From JAEHDI01 sp035455185 (GTDB lineage: Bacteria; Acidobacteriota; Terriglobia; Bryobacterales; Bryobacteraceae): a stretch of 11,248 nucleotides of DNA. The stretch spans positions 1 to 11,248 of the forward strand of contig DATIFQ010000212.1 of the NCBI GenBank assembly GCA_035455185.1, written 5' to 3'. Positions 6,625 to 11,248 of the stretch are shown here, piece after piece; within the stretch, counting starts at the first letter, position 1; the number at the start of each line of letters is the position of its first letter. The notes under the pieces were generated by a model. That model was not told the origin of the DNA, did not search any database, and worked only from the letters and a program-made list of their open reading frames with translations. The translations under genes were made by a program, and so were the position numbers.

Positions 6625-7770
6625 ATGCGGAAACTGAAAGCAGCAGTGATTGGAGCCGGGTTTATGGGTCGGGTGCACACCGAAAGCATCCGCCGGCTAG
6701 GCAACGTGGAAGTGGCCGCGGTGGCCGCAATTTCGGCGGAAGAGGCCGCGGCGTTCGGGAAGGCGATGGGCATCGAGAGGACGAGCGGTGACTACCGGAC
6801 CCTGCTCGCCGATCCGAAAATTGACGCCGTCCACGTGTGTACGCCGAATGCGCTGCACTATCCCGTGTCAAAAGCGGCGATGAAGGCCGGCAAGCACGTC
6901 GTGTGCGAGAAGCCGCTGACGCTTGATGTTACGGAAGCCGCGGAGATGGTGAAACTTGCCAAGGCGACCAAGCTGGCCAATTGCGTCAATCACAACCTCC
7001 GCTATTACCCGGTCGTTCAGCAGATTCGCGCGATGATCGCCGCTGGCGAATTGGGCGACATCCTTCTGGTACAGGGGACGTATTCCCAGGACTGGCTGCT
7101 GTATGATACCGACTACAACTGGCGGATCGAGTCGAAAGACAACGGCAGACTGCGTGCAATGGGCGACATAGGGTCGCACTGGATGGACATGATCCAGCAC
7201 CTCACCGGAATGAAGATCACCGCGTTGTGCGCGGACCTCCAGACGTTCCATAAGACCCGCAAGAAGCCCAAGGTCGCCATCCAGACGTTTGCCGGCAAAA
7301 CGCTGCGGCCGGAGGAATACGACGAAGTCCCGATCGACACGGAGGACTACGGTGCGGTTCTGTTGCGCATGGGCGACAGGGCGAGAGGCGCTTTCACCGT
7401 GAGCCAGGTGGCCTCAGGCTGCAAGAACCGGTTCCAGATTGAAATCTTCGGCACCAAGGGTGGCGTCATGTGGAACCAGGAAAGGCCCGATGAGCTTTGG
7501 ATTGGCCAGCGGAACTCGCCGAACCAGCTCATCATGAAGGACCCTTCGCTCCTGTATCCGGCGGCTGCAAGCTATGCCGACCTGCCGGGTGGCCACAGCG
7601 AAGGCTACGACGACACGCACAAACAGCTCCACCGCCGCTTCTACCGCAAGGTGGCTGATCCCTCGGCGCCGGTCGAATTCCCGACCTTCGAAGATGGTCT
7701 CTGGGGAATGAAGCTGCTCGTGAAGGTGCTCGAAAGCGTCGAGAAACAGGGCTGGGTCAAAACGATGTAG
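6625..7770 (+). CDS. Gfo/Idh/MocA family oxidoreductase
   Basis: A 381-residue NAD(P)-dependent dehydrogenase of the Gfo/Idh/MocA family. The Rossmann nucleotide site is G10-A-G12-FM-G15 in AVIGAGFMG, the conserved EKP triad is E95-K96-P97 in VCEKPLTL, and the family's active-site block is D181-IGS-H185 in AMGDIGSHWMDM. The N-terminal 120 or so residues bind the cofactor, and the alpha/beta C-terminal domain completes the substrate site. Length and order are normal for the family, whose members usually oxidise or reduce sugars, inositols and sugar-derived acids; the sequence alone does not tell which. ATG 6625-6627 has a good ribosome site, AAAGGTGG at 6611-6618. The gene stands alone on the plus strand, with no transporter, isomerase or regulator beside it to suggest a pathway. 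A strong hairpin follows 14 bases after the stop codon. Confidence 0.92.
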   Translation: MRKLKAAVIGAGFMGRVHTESIRRLGNVEVAAVAAISAEEAAAFGKAMGIERTSGDYRTLLADPKIDAVHVCTPNALHYPVSKAAMKAGKHVVCEKPLTLDVTEAAEMVKLAKATKLANCVNHNLRYYPVVQQIRAMIAAGELGDILLVQGTYSQDWLLYDTDYNWRIESKDNGRLRAMGDIGSHWMDMIQHLTGMKITALCADLQTFHKTRKKPKVAIQTFAGKTLRPEEYDEVPIDTEDYGAVLLRMGDRARGAFTVSQVASGCKNRFQIEIFGTKGGVMWNQERPDELWIGQRNSPNQLIMKDPSLLYPAAASYADLPGGHSEGYDDTHKQLHRRFYRKVADPSAPVEFPTFEDGLWGMKLLVKVLESVEKQGWVKTM

Positions 7771-7784
7771 CTGGCGGCCGTTGT

Positions 7785-7808
7785 GGGGCGGCTCCCCAGA
7801 GCCGCTCC
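7785..7808. terminator. Strong intergenic hairpin between convergent genes
   Basis: The arms GGGGCGGCTC (7785-7794) and GAGCCGCTCC (7799-7808) pair over ten positions with a single G-U wobble, around a four-base loop CCCA. It sits in the 63-base gap between the convergent ends of the oxidoreductase (stop at 7770) and the zinc-ribbon gene (stop at 7834), where a shared terminator is expected. No run of T follows on either strand, so it is not a textbook intrinsic terminator. It may instead be a member of a repeated intergenic palindrome family. Confidence 0.45.
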
Positions 7809-7833
7809 AGGCCCCCCGGCCCGGTGCTGAATT

Positions 7834-8010
7834 CTAACCCTGCTTCTTCTCGGCCGCGCCGTCCGGACGCACCAGTTCCCACCTTCCGCGGCCGCAAAGG
7901 TTCTTGCAGGACGGTAGGGCCTGCCCTTCTGTGAAGCGCTCCGGGCGCTTGCACACGCTGCACCAGTAAATCCCTGTCGAGGGTGCCTTGGTACCGGGCT
8001 TGTAGGTCAC
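7834..8010 (-). CDS. Small zinc-ribbon protein, 58 residues
   Basis: A 58-residue protein from a GTG start (8008-8010) to a TAG (7834-7836). It begins VTYKPGTKAPSTGIYWC. Two cysteine pairs, C17-x2-C20 and C35-x3-C39, make a plausible four-cysteine zinc ribbon of the rubredoxin-like or YjzC-like small-protein kind; the opening KPGTKAPSTGIY also recalls YjzC-type proteins. The rest is short and hydrophilic, ending in a charged tail (RPDGAAEKKQG). The start is well supported: AAGGTGGAG lies seven bases upstream (8026-8018), and the GTG overlaps the TGA stop of the HAD gene as GTGA (8010-8007), a classic coupling arrangement. It is the last gene of the leftward purC-cvpA-HAD operon. The function is unknown; a metal-binding or protein-contact role is an inference. 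Confidence 0.75.
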   Translation of the reverse strand: MTYKPGTKAPSTGIYWCSVCKRPERFTEGQALPSCKNLCGRGRWELVRPDGAAEKKQG

Positions 8011-8681
8011 TTTCGAACTCCACCTTTCGAGCTGCGCTGCGAAATCACGAGTTCGGCCAGTTGCTCCGGCCGGTCCAGCAGGATGTCGGGCGGCTCTTCG
8101 CTGAGTGTCTCGGGTTGGAAACCGTAGGTCACGCCGCAGACTCGGATGCCAGCGTTGCGGGCGGTCCGGATATCGACGCTGCTGTCGCCCACCATCAACG
8201 TCTGCTCCTTTGGGACGCTGGATTCGGCCAGCAGTTTCTCGACGCCCATCGGATGCGGCTTCTTCTGTTCGAAACTGTTGCCACCGTAAATGCGGAAGAA
8301 ATAGTCGGCGACTCCCAGTCCTTCGAGGATGAGCGTACTGAAGCGCACCGGCTTGTTGGTGAGCACCGCCATCAGAACGCCCTCATCCCTCAAACGGTCG
8401 AGGCAATCCCGCATTCCGGGGTACAGCACGGTGTAGTCGAGCATGTGCTCACGGTAGAAGGCAAGAAAGTACTCGAGCGCCTCCTGGACTTCATCTTCGC
8501 CGTAATCCGGACCGAGCGCCTTGCGGATCAACACCGGGGCGCCGTTGCCGACGTAGGAGTACACACGGTCGTTCTCCAGCGGTTGCAGACCGAGGTTGAC
8601 GCGAGTTGCGTTGACGGCTTGCGCCAGATCCAGTTTCGAGTCGATAAGAGTACCGTCGAGATCGAAAATCAGAAAGTCCAT
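8007..8681 (-). CDS. HAD-family hydrolase, phosphoglycolate phosphatase-like
   Basis: A 224-residue haloacid-dehalogenase-superfamily phosphatase. Motif I is FDLDGTLID with nucleophile D7 and acid/base D9. Motif II is LTNKP with T108. Motif III has lysine K141 in QKKPHP, and motif IV is VGDSSVD with D166 and D170. The helical cap domain lies between motifs I and II (about 15-85). Length and cap match the Gph (phosphoglycolate phosphatase) group, although substrates of such enzymes cannot be read from sequence and other small phosphate esters are possible. I chose ATG 8679-8681 because it places FDLDGT at the usual distance from the start. ATG 8727-8729 would add 16 residues using codons rare here (CTA, TTA), but would lie only 10 bases after the cvpA stop. 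Neither start has a clear ribosome site. The stop overlaps the start of the zinc-ribbon gene. Confidence 0.88.
   Translation of the reverse strand: MDFLIFDLDGTLIDSKLDLAQAVNATRVNLGLQPLENDRVYSYVGNGAPVLIRKALGPDYGEDEVQEALEYFLAFYREHMLDYTVLYPGMRDCLDRLRDEGVLMAVLTNKPVRFSTLILEGLGVADYFFRIYGGNSFEQKKPHPMGVEKLLAESSVPKEQTLMVGDSSVDIRTARNAGIRVCGVTYGFQPETLSEEPPDILLDRPEQLAELVISQRSSKGGVRK
8018..8026 (-). promoter_or_regulatory. Ribosome binding site deciding the GTG start of the zinc-ribbon gene
   Basis: The minus strand reads AAGGTGGAG, then seven bases (TTCGAAA), then GTG. The site lies inside the last codons of the HAD gene, so ribosomes finishing the HAD protein at TGA (8009-8007) are placed directly on the next start. 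Confidence 0.65.
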
Positions 8682-8739
8682 CAGATCAAGAGCAGACGGG
8701 CGAGACCGCGCTAACTCCCATCCTAGCATCAGCGAACGG

Positions 8740-9306
8740 TCAGAAGGTCTTCTCGTCGGGTTTCCGGAGCCCCTTGTCCACCGTCTCGGACCACACTTTC
8801 CTGAGGCGCTCGTAGCTCTCGAACACGCCGTCCTTCACCTCCCGCGGCGCAAGCAAGGCGCACATCTGCGCCACTCCAGCTACGTATGGCGCAAAACGGG
8901 AATTCACGACCGATCGCGGCGGGCGGGTCGGCGCGAAAGCCATCAGAGCGACCACAATCGCGACGGCGATCACGAGTCCCCTCACTAGTCCGAACGCCGC
9001 GCCGAGAATCCGGTCCAGCCAGGAGAGCCCCGTCCACTTGAAGAGCATCCCGAGCAACTTTCCGATGATCACGCCGGCGATCGCGAATGCGAGGAAAATC
9101 AGCGCGAAGCCGAGAAAGCCGGCGATCCCCTTGTGGCTGACGTAAGGCAGGAAGAAGGAGCCAGCGGCTCCGTAAAACCACAGCCCGCAGAAGAAGCCGG
9201 CGACCGCCGCCGCGAAGCCGATTCCGACCTTCGCGAATCCCGCTGCTACTCCGCCCAACACCGAAAGCGCGAGGACGGCAACCAGGACAATGTCAAGCCA
9301 GTTCAC
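8740..9306 (-). CDS. CvpA family membrane protein
   Basis: A 188-residue inner-membrane protein of the CvpA (colicin V production) family. It has four hydrophobic segments at about 5-22, 28-46, 62-85 and 105-125, and the family's signature before the last helix, LDRILGAAFGLVRG (97-110). A hydrophilic C-terminal region (about 127-188) with a short charged helix follows. CvpA proteins have been linked to envelope integrity and colicin V export, but their biochemical role is unsettled. I place the start at GTG 9304-9306, giving VNWLDIVLVAVLAL, the typical opening. Its GTGA overlaps the TGA stop of purC, and GGAAAG lies just upstream. An ATG at 9406-9408 would add a 34-residue low-complexity leader lying inside purC and is unlikely. 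A cvpA gene beside a purine-synthesis gene recalls cvpA-purF in Escherichia coli. Confidence 0.87.
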   Translation of the reverse strand: MNWLDIVLVAVLALSVLGGVAAGFAKVGIGFAAAVAGFFCGLWFYGAAGSFFLPYVSHKGIAGFLGFALIFLAFAIAGVIIGKLLGMLFKWTGLSWLDRILGAAFGLVRGLVIAVAIVVALMAFAPTRPPRSVVNSRFAPYVAGVAQMCALLAPREVKDGVFESYERLRKVWSETVDKGLRKPDEKTF

Positions 9307-10205
9307 AGAGTCTTTCCGGTCAGGGCACGGTACGCGTCTTTGTACTTTTTGCTCGTTCCCGCCGCGACCTCCGGCGGCAGAGCCGGCGCAGGCGGCTGCT
9401 TGTTCCAATGAATCGACTCGAGATAGTCGCGCACGTACTGCTTATCGTAGGACGGCTGCGCGCCTCCCGGCTTGTACGTCTCCTTCGGCCAGAACCGGGA
9501 GGAGTCGGGTGTCAAAACCTCGTCGGCCAGCACGAGCGTGTCACCCACGAAGCCGAACTCGAATTTGGTGTCGGCGATGATGATTCCTCGAGTCTCGGCG
9601 TAGCGGGCGGCCTTGGAATAAATCGAGAGCGTGAGGTCACGAAGTTTCCCCGCAAGATCTGAGCCGATCAGTTCCACCACCCTCTCGAATGGGATGTTCT
9701 CGTCGTGGCCGGTTTGGGCCTTGGTTGCGGGAGTGAAGATCGGCTCGGGCAGCCGGTCGCTTTCCTTCAATCCGGCCGGCAACGGGATGCCGCACACCGT
9801 GCCGCTCTGCTTGTACTCCTTCCAACCCGATCCGGAGAGGTAGCCGCGAGCCACGCACTCGATGTCGATCATCTTCGCGCGCTTCACGAGCATGGACCGG
9901 CCCTCGAGCTGGCCGCGGTTTCGCTTCAGCGGGTCCGGATAATCGTCCACGTTCGCCGTGAGGAAATGAGTCGGCGTGACGTCTTTGAGGAAGTCGAACC
10001 AGAAGACCGAAAGCTGCGTCAGGACTCGTCCCTTGTCGGGAATACCCGTCGCCAGAATGTAGTCAAAGGCGGAAATCCGGTCGCTGGCGACGATCAGAAA
10101 CTTGTCGTCCAGCCGGTATACGTCGCGCACTTTGCCGCGTGCGACCAACTCCGCATCGGAAATATCGGTTTCGAGAATGATATTGTCTGTCACGTCAGGT
10201 TCCAT
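9303..10205 (-). CDS. purC: Phosphoribosylaminoimidazole-succinocarboxamide synthase
   Basis: A 300-residue SAICAR synthase: it joins aspartate to CAIR using ATP in de novo purine synthesis, in the cytosol. Recognisable blocks are the opening GKVRDVY (24-30), IVASDRISAFD (38-48), VARGYLSGSGWKEY (118-131), the loop PIFTPATKAQTGHDEN (155-170) and the signature ADTKFEFG (211-218), followed by LADEVLTPDSSRFW (226-239). At 300 residues it belongs to the longer form, like yeast Ade1, rather than the roughly 240-residue form of Escherichia coli and Bacillus. I chose ATG 10203-10205. A start at 10307 would add 34 residues that lie inside the hemerythrin gene and do not fit the family. The chosen start overlaps the end of that gene by 11 bases, and the stop overlaps the cvpA start as GTGA. 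No other purine gene is in the window. Confidence 0.95.
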   Translation of the reverse strand: MEPDVTDNIILETDISDAELVARGKVRDVYRLDDKFLIVASDRISAFDYILATGIPDKGRVLTQLSVFWFDFLKDVTPTHFLTANVDDYPDPLKRNRGQLEGRSMLVKRAKMIDIECVARGYLSGSGWKEYKQSGTVCGIPLPAGLKESDRLPEPIFTPATKAQTGHDENIPFERVVELIGSDLAGKLRDLTLSIYSKAARYAETRGIIIADTKFEFGFVGDTLVLADEVLTPDSSRFWPKETYKPGGAQPSYDKQYVRDYLESIHWNKQPPAPALPPEVAAGTSKKYKDAYRALTGKTL

Positions 10206-10662
10206 CCGATTCCAGGCAAACTCGAACTGCCTTTGCGTCAATCTGCTCGCCGAGCGCGTCAAGGACTTCACGCGGCAGGCGTTTCTGAATTTCCTCGAAG
10301 AGTTCATTCTCCTCGCGCCGGATGTGCGTCCACAAGAGGGAACTCAATTCCTCGAGAAGTGCGGCCGATGGCTGCCCACGCAGGCCGCCCATGATCCGCT
10401 CGATGCTCCTGTGCTCTCCAATCAGCTCGCGCACTAGCGAATGCTCACCCAGCCGCCGCTCGATCTCCGGAAAGAGGATTTCCTCCTCGATCGCGAAGTG
10501 GTTGACGAGCTCGATTTCGTACCGGTCGATGGCGCGCTTGGCGAGCCGCGCGACGTTGGCGGGCGAAGCGTCCGCTCGGAGCGACCGCTCGGTAAGCACG
10601 CACAGCGCAAGCCCGTTATGGTGCTGTTGAGACAGCGGTACGAGGGACCGATCGCGCAGCAT
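10195..10662 (-). CDS. Hemerythrin-like HHE cation-binding protein
   Basis: A 155-residue all-helical protein of the hemerythrin HHE family, which commonly binds a di-iron centre and is linked to oxygen, nitric oxide or redox stress. Candidate ligands in family order are H14 or H15 in LSQQHHN, H55 and E59 in NHFAIEEE, H84 in GEHRSIE, and H113 and E117 in WTHIRREEN. The set looks complete. There is no signal peptide or membrane segment, so it should be cytosolic. ATG 10660-10662 gives MLRDRSLVPLSQQHHN, a usual opening for this family, although no clear ribosome site precedes it. Its last 11 bases overlap the start of purC, so the two are very probably one transcript. The reason for pairing it with a purine enzyme is not apparent. 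Confidence 0.88.
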   Translation of the reverse strand: MLRDRSLVPLSQQHHNGLALCVLTERSLRADASPANVARLAKRAIDRYEIELVNHFAIEEEILFPEIERRLGEHSLVRELIGEHRSIERIMGGLRGQPSAALLEELSSLLWTHIRREENELFEEIQKRLPREVLDALGEQIDAKAVRVCLESDGT

Positions 10663-10722
10663 CTACATACTGGTAGCACATCCCGCGCCGTCGCGTAGCC
10701 GTGGAATCAGACCGCGCAGCCG

Positions 10723-11248
10723 TTATGCCCGGGAGATTTCCTCCCAGGTCATGGGACGCCCAAGAACGCACGCTTCGAGCGCCATCACCGCGGTCAACGT
10801 ACTCTCGGCGGCGGAAAACGCCGCGTTCTCGATCTTGCCGGTGCGCGCACCCTCGATGAACTCGTTGACCGCGTCCATCGTGATGTCGTATTTGGTCACA
10901 GCCCGCTCCGGCTGGCCACTGGCGCGCCAGATCGTGTAGCCCTGCCGCGAGACGTTCACCGCGCCTTTTTCGCAAATGAATGTCTCGGAGACGTCCTGAA
11001 AGCCCGGAGTGCGAAACTGGTTGGCGCTGTAACTGAACACCAGACCGTCGGCGAACTGGAAGGTCACTGCTACGTTGTCAAAGATGTCTCCATACTGGCG
11101 AATCTGCCGGCTGCCGTAGCCGGAGACGCGCACCGGATGCGATCCCGTGAACCAGTTAATGACGTCTATGTTGTGGCAGTCCTGCTCGACGAGAATGTCG
11201 CCCGAGAGTTCTCGGTAGAAGAACCAGTTCCGAATGCGCTCTTCGCTG
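10723..11248 (-). CDS. Gfo/Idh/MocA family oxidoreductase, partial (5' end outside window)
   Basis: The frame is open from the window edge to TAA at 10725-10723, giving the last 174 residues or so of an oxidoreductase. The visible part starts just before the family's active-site block, SGDILVEQDCHNIDVINW, where the histidine is the expected catalytic residue. It continues through the beta-sheet domain (VAVTFQFADGLVFSYSANQF, ETFICEKGAVNV) to the C-terminal helices (AVNEFIEGARTG, ENAAFSAAESTLTAVMALEA, MTWEEIS). The cofactor-binding half lies beyond 11248. A GTG at 11131-11133 could start a shorter product but would cut off the active site, so it is not a start. It differs clearly from the relative at 6625-7770 (EQDCHNID against DIGSHWMD), so it is not a recent copy. 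The hemerythrin gene starts 60 bases downstream on the same strand, and I see no clear terminator between them. Confidence 0.88.
   Translation of the reverse strand, partial: SEERIRNWFFYRELSGDILVEQDCHNIDVINWFTGSHPVRVSGYGSRQIRQYGDIFDNVAVTFQFADGLVFSYSANQFRTPGFQDVSETFICEKGAVNVSRQGYTIWRASGQPERAVTKYDITMDAVNEFIEGARTGKIENAAFSAAESTLTAVMALEACVLGRPMTWEEISRA

Noticed and set aside
7983..8714. A 243-codon plus-strand open frame opposite the HAD gene
   Set aside because: It is the antisense of a gene with all four HAD motifs; its translation shows no domain and it has no ribosome site.
9307..9408. A 34-residue N-terminal extension of CvpA from ATG 9408
   Set aside because: It is an Ala/Gly/Arg-rich leader read out of frame from purC; the GTG at 9306 overlaps the purC stop and begins directly at the first helix.
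10206..10307. A 34-residue N-terminal extension of PurC
   Set aside because: The extension lies within the hemerythrin gene, has no similarity to the start of SAICAR synthases, and the ATG at 10205 gives the usual length.
9705..10394. A 229-codon plus-strand open frame opposite purC and the hemerythrin gene
   Set aside because: It spans the overlap of two well-supported minus-strand genes and encodes a low-complexity, motif-free product.
1..11248. A hidden defence, CRISPR, prophage or biosynthetic system
   Set aside because: I found no regularly spaced repeats, nuclease, methylase, toxin-antitoxin pair, phage structural gene, polyketide or peptide synthetase, and no tRNA or rRNA gene in the window.

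Overview
The window reads as a piece of a moderately GC-rich bacterial chromosome, most likely from Acidobacteria of the Solibacter/Bryobacter type. This rests on a secreted VWFA-related protein of the kind expanded in Acidobacteria, two unrelated Gfo/Idh/MocA oxidoreductases close together, and the overall codon style. The taxonomic call is an inference; no rRNA or tRNA gene is present to confirm it.

Layout. Bases 1-140 look like the outer end of an insertion sequence that stops just short of the first gene. From 164 to 5586 five genes run leftward. In transcription order they are a rhomboid membrane protease (5586-4831), a secreted VWFA-like protein with an altered metal-binding motif (4756-3638), a stand-alone response-regulator receiver (3522-3061), a UPF0173-type metallo-beta-lactamase-fold hydrolase (3007-2309) and a large PLP-dependent decarboxylase resembling bacterial tyrosine decarboxylases (2293-164). 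Only the last two are tightly spaced (15 bp). Divergent from the rhomboid gene is an unrecognised protein with an HExxH motif (5634-6284). Its 3' end overlaps a small two-helix membrane protein on the other strand (6541-6251). A rightward Gfo/Idh/MocA oxidoreductase follows (6625-7770) and ends at a strong hairpin.

From 10662 to 7834 a compact leftward operon encodes a hemerythrin-like protein, a long-form SAICAR synthase (PurC), a CvpA-family membrane protein, a phosphoglycolate-phosphatase-like HAD hydrolase and a 58-residue zinc-ribbon protein. Several junctions overlap (11 nt, then GTGA, and finally GTGA again), which points to translational coupling. The window ends inside a second Gfo/Idh/MocA gene whose 5' part lies beyond base 11248.

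Most of the content is ordinary housekeeping and accessory metabolism. I see no defence island, CRISPR array, prophage or biosynthetic cluster. The points most worth a second look are the tiny zinc-ribbon gene coupled to the HAD gene, the uncharacterised HExxH protein divergent from a rhomboid protease, the altered MIDAS motif in the VWFA protein, and the tyrosine-decarboxylase-like enzyme beside a probable IS end.
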